The notes under the pieces: model-generated
The model's input: the letters and a program-made list of their open reading frames with translations, nothing else
Told to the model about the DNA's origin: nothing
Database searches by the model: none
Part shown: piece after piece, positions 36,226-47,949 of the stretch
Numbering within the stretch: position 1 is the stretch's first letter
How the letters are laid out: each line of letters starts with the position of its first letter
Source of the DNA: Coniferiporia sulphurascens
Taxonomy: Eukaryota > Basidiomycota > Agaricomycetes > Hymenochaetales > Hymenochaetaceae
Direction of reading: 5' to 3'
NCBI GenBank assembly: GCA_002794785.1
Contig: NBBA01000019.1
Coordinates: 804,181-868,180, forward strand
Length of the DNA stretch: 64,000 nt
Program-made: the position numbers and the translations under genes

Positions 36226-37250
36226 ATGTTGCCAGGGACGATTGGACGAGCCACGGTCAGGAATCAGACAGGCCATGAACCACGGAATTCGCATTGGAAT
36301 TCGCATGGTGGCTCCTTATGTTCTCCAGATATGGGGGGACGCACAGAAGCCTCCAGCAAACGAGTTACGAACGAAAAGAATGTGGCCGCGATGTTCGGAA
36401 GAAGTGTAACGATAGGGCAGTATAGGATATGGACACACTCGCAGGCAGTGTGATCACAGATAACTGTGCGCGGTAAATCGCCCGGAACGCCGCGTGTAAC
36501 TCGTTTTCAGATACGGGCGACCAGAAATCTTAAAGGGTATCTTGATCATTCTCAGACGGTGGATTAAACGAGGATAAGGTGTCTAGTTTAACAGGCTACT
36601 AACCAAATAAATAGAAGATCCATCAAAGTCTTGTGCTCAATCCACCGGCGGCTAAGCCAAAATTTGATGCTATACATACAGCCTCCAGTGTGCGTTGCAG
36701 CTTTGACCATTTTCATGACTCGGATGGCTATCATCAAATCCAATCTTCCTTCAGTAGCAATTTAAGCCAATGAGAGCAGTCTATCGAACCTAGTAGCAAC
36801 TTGAAATTTTGTGAAGGGAGCCTCTACCACCACGTAGTAACTGACAAAGATCTGCTGAGTCACCCTAGTCACCCGAGTCACCCGTGCGCCGCTCTGTGAC
36901 TTGTTAGAACTCCGAAGGCACTCATGCGCTCGCGTAACTCCGCGTCATCGCTTGGTCTTCGATGTATTTTTTCCTGTGGCCTGTTGCTTACTGTAGCTGA
37001 GGGGATCGTACAGTGTTTACGGAGAAAGATACAGCAGAGTTACCAAGAAAGCCTTGGACGGAGATTAAAAAAACCTGCATTTTTAGTTCAATCGGAGTCT
37101 AATATTGTTCCCACGCTAATCTTTCGATTTGCAGCGGCCTACGGCAGCGGTGGTGACCTACCGCAGGTTTCATCTGAGACACACACTCCAAAACATTCAA
37201 CACATTTTCCAATTAAGTTTGCCTCTTTTCATATTAGGATCTTATCCATA
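36226..37250. other. Intergenic, about 1 kb
   Basis: No gene is supported. A short tandem of AGTCACCC(T/G) units lies at about 36857-36884. Confidence 0.35.
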
Positions 37251-37454
37251 CAGTCGAACCTCCCATAATGGATGCCTGATTTTTTTGAAAAAACTCAAGT
37301 AGAAAATGAAGGCTTCGTCTGGGGTCTGATGGGGACCTTAACTTGTGTGGAGATATATTTACTTACGAATGGAGCTGCACATTAACTGCCCGAAAGATAC
37401 TGAAATACTGCAGGGAAAATATTTAGATTTTATCTGTTATGGGAGGTTCGACTG
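37251..37454. mobile_element. MITE with 18-bp terminal inverted repeats and TA flanks
   Basis: CAGTCGAACCTCCCATAA (37251-37268) is perfectly matched by TTATGGGAGGTTCGACTG (37437-37454). Both ends are flanked by TA (37249-37250, 37455-37456), the target duplication of the Tc1/mariner superfamily. The 204-bp element has no coding capacity, so it would need a transposase from elsewhere. Confidence 0.8.
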
Positions 37455-37961
37455 TACTGAATCTATTGGAAACCGCGCATATACTGTTTATTTTCAGCAA
37501 TTTGCGGCGCGTGCATATGCCCCCGTACGCTGACTGGAATATCTTGTAACCAGTAGATAATTCCCTTGCGCGCATATAGGCAGTAAAAATTCTGAGAAAA
37601 ATATCATAAATTCCAAATGGCCCGCTTCCGAATTCGGAATCGAGATCGAACTTCAATGCTTACACGCAGCAACCAGTATGGAGTCTATGGACTTCGCCTG
37701 ATGACAAAAAATGAAAGGACACTCCGACATGGATTCCGTAGCGTCATGTAAGCAAATTATACTGTCGGCCCGGAAATTCAAACGACCAACTATTCTATGG
37801 TGTCTATTCAATGCTTCACATTCACGCCAGTACATCAAAGCACATCGTTTGAGTGTAGTAACTTTAGCATAGTACTATATACTTATACAAGATGCACTGA
37901 GATTGATGAATACACTGGGCGGAAAGTATATCCCCTAACAGTGACACTCCGAGAACCAACC

Positions 37962-39440
37962 TCATTGGGTCGTAGTACATTTTACCACCATCGGAAGGAC
38001 GCCTTAATTTTAGTACGTCAGTTGAGTCATTACAAGTAGAAGTCCGTGTAAATGTTTAGAGAAACTCAAAAATGAGTGAAAACAGAACATAAACTAACCT
38101 CCAGTTGTTAATTCGACAGGCAGGTGGCCAGTCGCCTCTACGAGTCCATCAATGAAGTAGCTGTGCGCTGTAATGGATATAACTGCCATATAACAGGAAC
38201 GTATTTAGCAAGTGAATTATTAACTGATGGGATAGGCAATCTCACAGGGCTCTTCGTCATGCTCGAAAATGTAATCGAGCACCAAACGTGCTCGCTCTCT
38301 CACATGAGCCACAGTTTCTTGAACTTCTGGGTTGTATAGTTCGTCCTTTTCCGTGAAACTTTCCTCAACAGCGAATTCGGGGAACGCCGTGCGGATGTAC
38401 GTGAGCGTGCGCCGCTTATCGCAAGGGTATTTGCCATAAATCTCCCTACAATTCTTTGCATAACAATCACGGTCATGTATTAGTCTAAAAGTTTTGAAAA
38501 AGGTAGGCTATGACACGATTTGCGAGAAACATACCTCGAGAATTAAAGGCTTTCTTTTGTCGAAGTCGATAATCTCGGAGAACGTAATCCGACACGTACG
38601 AAGCGCACGCGTCATTGGGCTGCAATAGAGCTTATCTGGCTGAGGAATCTTTGCAGCGGTCTTTTCTTGCTTCCACATGGCCTGAGCACCTTGCGCCTGG
38701 TCCTCTCCTAATTCAGTAAGGAGCGCGTCGGCTGAACAAACAAGATTAGCTACCGATATTGATGGTCAGCCTTAAGACAAGAAAAGTGCCTACGGGCCCA
38801 GACGATCTCTCCATCACAGTCAATAAGTCCCCAGGATCTAGTGATTCGTTAAGTTCGTAACGTAGAGAAGTAAGTCCTAATCAAAGTCGAACTTACTCAA
38901 ACCAAGCCTTTGCAAAGGGAAAGAAAGGTCCACCAGGGTTAGTTCATATCACTCGCGGCTTAAAGGCAGGATGCGCCCTACCTTGTCTCCGTATTTGAGT
39001 TCCGCCAAATTATCTGTTGGTTCGCAGAGGTCATGGAGGAATGGGGAAATGTATGAGGTAATAAGTGCGGAATATGTAGGCAGGAAAGTTAATAACTCAC
39101 GAAACCCCTGCCCGTGTCTTCCTGCAATAATAAGCTTATATGCAACGCCTTTAGGCGCAGAGTTATTGAGTTCTTCCAATTTTCCGAGTAGGTTTTTCCA
39201 ACGATCAGCGGATGAGTCTATAAGACCGAACCTCGGCGGGATCTAAAATCAAAGGTATATTAGAAAAAGAGATTCTGATGGCGAGAAATGGTCTCATTTA
39301 CTGCAACGTCGCTATCAAAACCGTCATCTTGAATGAAAAATCCTTTTATAATCTAAAAATAGACCGTCGTTAACTTTCTCCCACGGTAGCCCCGAAATCG
39401 CGGCGTGACTCACCTCATACTCTCTCGTAGAATTGGCCAT
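37962..39440 (-). CDS. Histidine phosphatase (phosphoglycerate-mutase-like), copy 2
   Basis: Ten exons (39440-39414, 39352-39302, 39242-39101, 39013-38982, 38907-38897, 38837-38794, 38731-38535, 38453-38246, 38182-38099, 38002-37962) close in phase to 278 residues. It is a full-length paralogue of the gene at 24226-25712, with the same intron positions. The active site is GRHGQGFHN, with LTELGEDQA, LYCSPMTRALRTC, NCREIYG and the second His in ITAHSYF, so it should be active. The N-terminus is longer (MANSTREYE). Exon 5 is 11 nt, as in copy 1, though its sequence has diverged. It is divergent from the 2H phosphoesterase gene, with 216 bp between starts. Confidence 0.88.
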
Positions 39441-39656
39441 CTGAGAATTCGAGTCCGCTTAAGAGTTCAGAGCACGGGCGGTGTCTAGAGGCGGGAAAGG
39501 GTTGATTAATTCCTGCGCTCATCGTTGGTGCTTAAATAGCCCGGCCTGTGCTCGAGCCACGAAGCTGAAGCGCGCATATGTCATCACGTGATCTCCTATA
39601 AGAGCCGATACATTCAAATGTGGGGTGCGGAGAACCAAAACTAACTTTATTCTTCC

Positions 39657-41127
39657 ATGCAAGGTCGGGTTTCTGTGCTCCTCGCGCACAATCAACTCCG
39701 TCCATTAGCCTTGTTTTCGACACGATCAATGCATTTTCCTCGGTCTTCCGTGCCTCAAGGGGCGTCTCAGGACAGCGGTGACAGCAACCAGCCGACGCCG
39801 AGTCGAGGCAAAGAACGCGAAGCCCAGCCCCCTTGGCGAGGGCGCCGCATGTCTTCAAGAGGGGGTGGCGACGTAATGAAAGCTTTGCATGGAAGTGAGC
39901 GGAACACCGGATATAACTCAGGGAAAGACAGACCCACACACTGTAAGCACGCCCCATTTGACTATCATTATACTTTTTAAGCCATTTTGAAAGTCCTTGC
40001 CATACCACTTGTACGCTCGTATCAAATTATTTATTGAATACTAAATTTCAATGCATATACCTATTTCAACTCTCAAGGGCCATATCGCCGATGTGCGCAT
40101 GGCAGCTTCAACCTTTACATCCGCGCTCCTTGCGCAGTCACCTCTTGTACAAGGGCTTGACGAGAGCATCGTTATTCCAGCACGTAGGCTGCATCTAACC
40201 CTCGGCGTGATGAATCTCGTCGAGGGCTCGAACATAAATCCACTTGATAACTCCAGAAAGACTGTTTCTGCTTCACTGGCGCTTCTTCAATCCTTACGTT
40301 CGCGCATTCTTGATGTGCTGGGTGGAGCGGCACTTCGCGTACCACTCACATGTATAGACGTCATGAAGCCCACACGAGCAAGTTTCGGAATGGCGCATGT
40401 CATGTTTGTAGGCCCTGCAGAAGATGGCACAAACTCGGAGGACGTGCAAAAACTGAAGCATGTCTGTGGTGAGTGACTTCGGTTCGATGAAAGTTTAATA
40501 ATAGTATCCGAATAGGATACGTTTCCACAGAGCTAGTGAAAGCGGAGTTCGTCCTTGCTGGGCTCACGGTCGACGATCGACGGCCTCTAAAAGTACATCT
40601 TTAACAATTTATTGATATTTGACTATTCTAACTTCTATCTGGTCAAATTTAATCCAATATGCATTCCTCAGTTACACTGCACGCTCCTTAACACCATACA
40701 TCGTAAACCGCGCTCAACAAATGGACAACGCATACCATTTTCCTTTGCAGACGTGCTCGCCTCAAACGCTTTCAATACGATTTCGATGGAACCTACTACG
40801 TCTTCCACAACAATTAGTCGTATGCATAACCGAGTCGAGACCCCTTTTGTCGGGGCTAAGGTGGGCTTGAGTCCCAACGTTGCCGTCAAAGAATATTCAT
40901 TGGAAGACGCCGACGAGGTGAATAACCTTGACCTCACGAAGATGTCGTTGGGGAACCCATCAAATAGACCAGCCGAACTGGGGAGAAACTCTCGGGCGCG
41001 AGACGCAACGCCGCAGGGACAGCGCGTGGACCTGGGGACGTACACTGTCTCCGAGATTCAAATCTGCAAGATGGGCAGCTGGGGTGCTGAGGGCGAGTAC
41101 GTATGTGTAGGCAAAATATGCTTTTGA
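39657..41127 (+). CDS. 2H phosphoesterase, AKAP7/ASCC1-type
   Basis: Exons 39657-39942, 40052-40468, 40531-40592 and 40672-41127 give 406 residues. The RNA-ligase-like 2H fold is shown by both HxT motifs, RRLHLTLGVMNL and LKLHCTLLNT, and by the C-terminal VSEIQICKMGSW strand. Relatives (AKAP7, ASCC1) bind or process nucleotides and RNA ends. The first 30 residues are Arg-rich without acids and could target mitochondria. Oddity: the acceptor needed to join exon 1 (phase 1, donor GTAAGC) to exon 2 reads TTTCAA|TG instead of TTTCAG|TG, with a good branch site (TACTAA) upstream. If it is not spliced, an ATG at 40051 in the right frame gives a 311-residue protein that keeps both motifs. Confidence 0.78.
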
Positions 41128-41965
41128 CCTTGTGCAGTAGTTCCAATTGTACACATGTATTACCATATAGTAGTCAGTGCGATCGAAGCGGAAATGAGTG
41201 TCATCGACGTCGAAACTTCTTGCGTCGTTGTTCCAACGCGGATTGGAATATGGGAGTGACTGGCTTAAACGAAGCGCTTCGCAAGCTCCTGGATCCGAGA
41301 ATCCCTCATTAGTGCTGCTGGCGGCCGCAGAGGTTGGTTATTTAGCCTTCTTCTCTTATCTTTACTAAGTAACTGAACTTCGTCTAGATGCTTAATTCAT
41401 AAAACCGTTAGAGCTTCGGGCTCAGAAGCACGGCGCGTACCGCACGCCTATCGCACGTTGTGCTTATATCACTGACGTGCACCTCGCCGTTTCGTCGTTG
41501 TCCATCTAGGTTTTGATGTCATTGTTGAGTGTCGCCGTCTCGCCGAAGGGTACCTACATTTGAGGGTCATTCTTTGGAGTACCTCATCGACCGAGACTCC
41601 GATAGCATCGGAGCGGACATTCCTTCGATATCGTATTCGTAACGATCAGCAACTTCTCGTCCATTATGTACCTAACTAAGGTCGGTACTAGGGCCTACCA
41701 GTTTTCCTAAATCGGAAGGCAGCGCTTTGACCAATGAGGTCAGGACATGGTTTATGGTGGAATATATTTTCATTTGAGTATTACATGTTAAAACCTACTA
41801 GGAAAAAAGTAGACAACGGCGATGCAAGTATGGGCAAGGGCGATGAAAAAATGAAATGAGGACACCGCGCGTCAACAGGACAAAAATTAGTCCAGTAGTT
41901 CTTTGTGTTTTGTATTCGTAATAAACGCCCGGGGAGCACAAGTGGTTCTTCAACCAGCAGAGCTT
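41128..41965. other. Intergenic between convergent genes, about 840 bp
   Basis: No gene and no repeat are recognised. Confidence 0.4.
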
Positions 41966-43838
41966 TCAGAATAGCCAAGCTACAAAAATATTATACAACC
42001 AATTTCGTCTGCTATCCTCCCCTTTCTCAGCCTGCGCAGCCAAAAATTTCTCCTCCTCACGGTCGATCGCTTCCTTCCCAGAAAAAAGGTCAACATCCTG
42101 CGGACGCACTCCGGATCCTCGATGCCTGAGCTTGTACGCAAAAATCAGGAACAAGTACAGCGGAATCCCGAGGTAACCGGTGATGAAGTTTTTGTAGTCA
42201 AATTTGCCGTATGTACTAGGGCTCGGTACGAACACGTTGAAGCCTTTGAAGATTGCGATAATACAGCACAGGGCAATCGCGGCATGCGACCCGACGGTGC
42301 CTGCAGGGGCAGTGTACACAAGCTCGGCGTCGCTTACGCCCTGTGCGGCACGCGCGCGGCGAAAGTAGACATGCGAGACAAGGATCGAGATCCATGTGAG
42401 TAGCCCAAGGATAGTAATAAGGTTCACGAAGTAGTTAAAGACGACTTTTGAGTCGTTCGAAATGTTCATGAATGCCAGAAGTGAGAAGAGTGAGGAGAGT
42501 CCAAGTGCGTAGATGGGTACGCCACGTGCATCGGTGCGCGCGAAAAGCGCAGGAGCGTCGCCCTCGCGAGCCAGTCCATAAAGCGTACGAGAGGCGATGT
42601 AGAGGTCTGAGTTGCTCGCGGAGAACACGAAGACCAGGATGCAGGCGTTGAGGAGTCCGGGAAGGATTTTAATGCCGGAGAGTTTGATAGCGACTACGAA
42701 GGGCGAGGCACTCGCAGTCGTGGATTGTTTTGTTGCAAAAATCAGGTCCTCGGAGTTGAATGGTACGAGCATGCCAAGGAGAAAAACGGAGAGTACATAA
42801 AATATGAGTATGCGGAAGAAAGTCAGCTTAATTGCACGTGGGATGGTTTTGCGCGGATTTTGCGCCTCGCCAACAGTCACGCCGACCAGCTCTGTGCCGA
42901 GATATGCGAAAGTCGCGGTTGTGATTGCAGACCAGAACGCAAGAAAACGTCCCGCAGAGCCGTCTGTTTTTGGGTTCAGAACATTTACTTACAGTGACAT
43001 AAGTGCACTCACCCAAGATATATGTATTGAATGCGCCTGGATCCCGCCAGTACCTGAAACCTTTCCTATCGTGGTCCGGTCCCCCTCCGAGTGCAAGTAT
43101 GAGAGACAGAAGGATGATACCGACGATGACTATGACTTTGATACTGGACAACCAAAATTCGAACTCTCCGAAGAAACGAACACCAAAGTAGTTGATGCAT
43201 ACGATGAGAATGAGGAATACAGCTATGAACACGCCTGGGTTGACTTTGTCGCGTGGGACCCAGTATTGGATGACAAGTGCGGCAGCCGTCAGGTTGTTCG
43301 GTGTTGTGATTATGTACTTGAACCAGTAACTATAGCAGCACAAAGACGAAAGATATTAAGCAAGTGAGATGAGGGACAATGTGGCTACGCACGTGTAACC
43401 GAGCGCGAATCCAAGCGCGGGGTCGCAAAAGCGCGTTGCGTAGCCGGTGAATCCAGAGGATAGTGGAAGCCATGTGGCCATCTCGCCGAGCGCGCACATA
43501 ACGATGTACACGAGAGCACCGACGAGCGCATACGAGATCAGGACCCCCGCTGGGCCAGCACGCGCGAGAGCACTTCCCCTGTAAAGAAAAAAACCAAGTC
43601 CGAATCAGTCATGTACAAAGAGAACATGCTGTCGTGCTCACGTTCCAATGATAAGTCCTGTCCCGACTGCACCTCCTATGGCAATCATAGTAATATGCCG
43701 CGCCTTGAGTCCACGATGCAGATGGTCTATATGAATATGGCGCTCTGTAGGAGTCCCTTCCTCGTCTTTTGCACTAGCAGCATCATGTGATGTCTTTTCT
43801 GCCTCAAGGGAATTTCGAGAGCTGAACGCTGCTTGCAT
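41966..43838 (-). CDS. Amino-acid permease of the yeast amino-acid transporter (YAT) family
   Basis: Four exons (43838-43642, 43578-43393, 43329-43013, 42963-41966) close in phase to 565 residues, usual for fungal APC-superfamily permeases with 12 spans. A hydrophilic, Ser/Lys/Glu-rich N-terminus leads into LKARHITMIAIGGAVGTGLI, then SALARAGPAGVLISYALVG, the classical substrate-site signature of TM1 and the following loop. Further matches are YWFKYI, VPRDKVNPGVFIAVFLILIV, INYFGVRFFGEFEFW and FSASNSDLYIASRTLYGLAR. The cytosolic C-terminus is short and ends WLYNIFVAWLF. It should import amino acids across the plasma membrane by proton symport; specificity cannot be read from sequence. Lys in both tails could be ubiquitination sites. 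Confidence 0.93.
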
Positions 43839-44974
43839 CCTTCAAAGGTGAGTCGAGAAAACGCTCCGGAGAGTCAGAGGGGACGACGCTCACAGAAAAC
43901 AGGGTGATTTTAAAATGCCGTGCGCCAAGGTCCGTGTCGCGTCATCTGAAGCGCTGGGGCGCTATCATGATAAGGACCGAGTTGGGTTCTCTTACGCCTT
44001 TCATGTAAGTGAATCGGAACCCGAGCGCAGAGGCGAAATAGTTCGATGGGTGTTGTACTGACGATAAACTTGCTTTAAAACCGTATTTTGGACCGTTGTC
44101 AACTTGTACTGGAGGGGAACTATGTGGCACTTACATAATGCGCATCGTGGCATTTTTTCAAAGCAAAGCTACATGTGCGAGGAAGGAGCCTATGCATAGG
44201 CAAATAAGGGGATTGTGATAAAGGCGTTGATAAGGTAGGAAGTACTGAATCACAGATACTGACTAGGGTCCTTCTCACATAACATTGCTTTGATGACTTT
44301 TCAGGTAGAAAATGCTAATACCCATGAGTGCCTGGACCCTCCCGCGATGAATACTATCAATGACGCGGCGAATTAAACGCCGACCTCGGCGCCCAGGGGA
44401 CCAACGAAGGCCGTTTTATGCAGTGAGTGGGCCAGAGGTATGCAAATTGAGATGGAAGGTTACAACGAGCTTAAGTAGGCATTGGATGCGGACTCGACAT
44501 CACAAGAAAATGAAACGAAAAGAAATGCGTGATGGACGTAGGCGGGAAATCGCAAAGCATTCGTGGAGAACACGAATGGATGGAGTGGCTAAGGTGTAAT
44601 TATCCGTAACGAGCATATTGAAATCGTAAGCCCTTCTCTCTCCCAATCATCGCAGTCACCACGCAAATTTCCTTTACACAACTGCTTGTTCATTTCCCGC
44701 AGTCCCTATCGTACCCGCGTCCGCGCCCACCTGCAACAGAAAACATATTCATCCACGCGTCGACACAGCTCGGCGGAACGCACAGAAAAATGGGTTGCTG
44801 CACTGATATGCAGTAATAAGAACCTTGGGGGTGGATGGGGAACGAAGACTGGAACATGTGCAAAGACAAGGATAGTTCAAGAGAGAGAAAAAATGAAAGG
44901 CGGAGCGGATATTAGAAAGAAAATCCTGTGGAACGCAACAATAGGTGATGTACGGGAGGGCAGTGACCAAACTC
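43839..44974. other. Intergenic, about 1.1 kb
   Basis: Upstream of the permease and downstream of Rho1. No gene is supported. Confidence 0.4.
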
Positions 44975-45828
44975 TCAGACCACAACACACTTGGTTGGCT
45001 TCTGTCGCTTGTTTGATAGAAGCGCAAACCGAGTAGCGTACTGGAAGACCTCGCGAACACCTTCACCTGTCCGGGCGGAGCACTCAATGTACTGCTTTGC
45101 GTTAATCTTCTGCGCGACAGCCGAACCCTACATAAGGAAGTCAGTGACGAAGGATAGGTAGAAAAAGTACTGAACAAGGTCGATACCTCTTCTGGCGTCA
45201 CAGGCCTTTGTGAAGTCTTCCTGAGCTCCTCAATTGTCCTCGGGTCACGTCTAAGGTCCTTCTTGCACCCTACGAGCAACACGGGAAGACCTTGACAGAA
45301 GTGTGTAACCTCCGAGTGCCACTATTCATAGGGCGCGCCAAGAAAAATACAAAAGGAGAATGATGACAGATCAGCCATGACGCGACGGCCGTAAGCGAGC
45401 GAGTGCGCGACGTACCTTCTCCTGAACATTGTCAAGAGAGTCAGGGGAGTCAATGGCGAAGCAGATGAGGATGACGTGTGAGTCAGGGTAGGAGAGTGGG
45501 CGCAAGCGGTCGTAATCCTCCTGCCCGGCAGTATCCCATAACGCGAGCTCCACATGTTTGCCATCGACCTCGACGTCGGCTACGTAGTTCTCGAATACGG
45601 TCGGGACATAAACCTGCAATACTAGTTGGCGGGGAATAAAGCAAAAACGGAAGTGCAATACATACTTCGGGAAACGTTCCCTTGGAGAAGACGATCAAGA
45701 GGCACGTCTGTTGAACGACACGAGTAAAGCGTCAGCTGAGGGGGCGCGGTGATGCCGAAAACGACAAAATGTACCTTTCCACAAGCACCATCGCCGACAA
45801 TGACGAGCTTCCTGCGAATTTCAGACAT
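44975..45828 (-). CDS. RHO1: Rho-family GTPase Rho1
   Basis: Five exons (45828-45775, 45707-45666, 45613-45416, 45321-45187, 45127-44975) close in phase to 193 residues, the normal size. All GTPase motifs are intact: P-loop GDGACGKT, switch [40 protein letters not shown] and ECSART. The C-terminus is basic (SNKRQKPTK) and ends in CVVV, a geranylgeranylation box. Sequence through switch II is that of Rho1, the regulator of beta-1,3-glucan synthase and the Pkc1 cell-wall integrity pathway at the plasma membrane. Its start is 229 bp from the divergent APN1 start. Confidence 0.95.
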
Positions 45829-46057
45829 TATGCTCTACGACGTGACAATGAGGAGGAGGGACGTTGATGTTGGCGGGGAGGACGAACGAGTTGTTGTCAG
45901 GCGTTGACGATATCGCCTCTCAAGCGGAGTCTCAAAATGCACCGCATTCGGATGCTGTTCCCACGCGATTCTTCATCGCTTTTCGGCATTTCCTAGTTCC
46001 CATTTCCCTGGGAGCTGTTCCTTTGTAAATGTCTGCTGCCTGGTATTCTTGCCGACA
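45829..46057. promoter_or_regulatory. Shared divergent promoter, RHO1 and APN1
   Basis: Only 229 bp separate the two outward-facing start codons, so regulatory elements are probably shared. No specific site was identified. Confidence 0.5.
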
Positions 46058-47949
46058 ATGCCTCTGCCAGTAGCCGTTAGGAGAAGCATGAGGATATCAA
46101 CTTCTGCTCAACTTTATTGTAATCCTCCAGCTCAAAAGAGGAGAAAGCTTTCGGTGGCTCTCGCGGCTTCCGCATCTACACACGATGCGGACATATCTCC
46201 GGAGTCTAATCATGCTAGGACCACAAATGCAACAAAGACGACGCTTAAGACGTTGACTAAAAGGACCTCCGTGGAGCCTGATCCATCAGAATACACTAGA
46301 GTTTCAAATCCATGGAAGTTCGGCGCACATGTCTCAGCGGCTGGCGGTGTCGAAAATGCTGTCCTTAATGCAGCGAAAATAGGGTATTTGACTCTGTGGT
46401 TCCCTTATGTACATCTATCTGAATCGTCGCTCCAAGTGCAAATTCTTTCGCTCTGTTTCTCAAGTCGCAGAGAAAATGGTCTTCGCCCGCTCTGGACGAG
46501 CGGTCAATCGCGCTCTTTAAGTCTTGCATGAAGATGTTCGCATATGAGCAGCATCACATTCTCCCACATGGCAGCTATCTCATCAATCTAGGAAATCCTG
46601 ACGAGTCAGTACTTTTGCTTATGAGAATGAAGCGTTCCTTTTTATGTGTAATCAGCGAGAAGCGCCAAAAGTCCTACGACTGTTTACTTGATGATCTGCG
46701 ACGGTGTGAGCTGCTTGGGTTATCGTTGTACAACTTCCAGCAAGTTTTTTCTGCGCTAGAACCGTTTCTTCATATTGAAATGCTGATCATACTAGTCCTG
46801 GTTCTACTGTTGGGGTGGCAACGAAGGAAGAATCGATATCTTTCATTGCGGAATGCCTCAACAATGCTCACAAGGAGACTAGCGCCGTCATCACCGTCAT
46901 AGAGAATATGGCACGTCTTTTTCACCTCATTGCGTGCGTTTCCTTCGAAACGCCAATATTTTTTGTAGGCGGGCGCGGGGAACGTAATTGGTTCAAAGTT
47001 CACAGAAATCGCGAGTATCATTGAGAGAATAGAAGACAAGTCGCGTATTGGCGTGTGCCTTGATACCTGTGAGCTACTTTCCCCTGACCTTTGCAACTGG
47101 TGACGTTATTTTGTACTTAAGGTCACTTGTTCGCTGCTGTAAGCTGAACCGCCTCCTAACTTGAATAATCGGTTCAGTCCTCTAATGATGAGCAGGGTTA
47201 CGACTTTCGTACGCGGGAAGGATACGAGTAATTATTCCGCACGTTCATTGTGTCTTCCATTCTCACTGATCGCGTACAGATTAACACGTCAGTTTATGTC
47301 CCTATCTATTATGAATTGTGCTCAACCCAAACTTTTCTCTCGTATGCTTTACTTTTTCGTACACTGACACAACACTTTTAGTGTCGGAATTTGATGCGCA
47401 GGTTGGACTGCAATATTTACGGGCTATCCATCTCAATGACTCCAAGACGCCTCTCGGCTCGAACCGGGATAGGGACGAGAATATTGGGCTGTGCGTTGCA
47501 GCGTTTGCCGCTGTCTCCTGTTAATTGACACTATCCATCAAACCCGATTTAGCGGCCATCTCGGGTTGGCTCCTTTCGCTTTCCTTTCCCGCGATGAGCG
47601 TCTCAAGGATATCCCGCTCGTACTTGAGACACCCATTTCCTCAGACGGGAAGGGGAAAAAGGAGGAGTCCCCTGCGGTCTGGCGCGTAGAGATCTCCGTG
47701 CTTAACAGGTTATCCGTGCCCAACCACGCTGCCTATGCACCTTGCCCAGAGCGACACAACGAAACTCGCTCTAAGAATTTGTTTAGGGAGGATATTTTAA
47801 CAGAGCTACTGAACGAAATTGAAGATACTGTAGGTAGGACAAAGCCTTCCAGCGAAGGGGATAGCATTTTGGGATCGAAGGGGAAACATTACAAAAAGGG
47901 AAGAGAAAAGAAGCGAGCGAGACTTAAAAGTGAAGCCGAAGACGAATAG
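46058..47949 (+). CDS. APN1: AP endonuclease 1 (endonuclease IV family)
   Basis: Ten exons (46058-46383, 46437-46604, 46656-46739, 46796-46910, 46969-47068, 47122-47138, 47196-47227, 47280-47287, 47382-47490, 47553-47949) close in phase to 451 residues. It cleaves abasic sites in base-excision repair using a three-metal site. Signatures are [37 protein letters not shown] (catalytic Glu), [27 protein letters not shown] and ENIGLGHLG. A basic N-terminus and a C-terminal [12 protein letters not shown] suggest nuclear, possibly also mitochondrial, targeting. Two introns start with GC (46740, GCAAGT; 46911, GCACGT); only these keep the YNFHPGS and IENMAG motifs in frame. One exon is 8 nt and another 17 nt. 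The ATG at 46058 is preceded by a non-ATG open stretch. Confidence 0.92.

Noticed and set aside
36924..37268. 114-codon frame with a hydrophobic start as a secreted protein
   Set aside because: It runs into the MITE terminal repeat, has no homologous feature and no splice support.
21533..39440. Simple inverted duplication of one pseudokinase-phosphatase block
   Set aside because: Left-to-right gene order is the same in both copies although strands are opposite, and intervening sequence does not align, so one block inversion cannot explain it.
39532..40008. 158-codon minus-strand frame
   Set aside because: It lies antisense to exon 1 of the 2H phosphoesterase gene and across the divergent promoter, with no recognisable domain.
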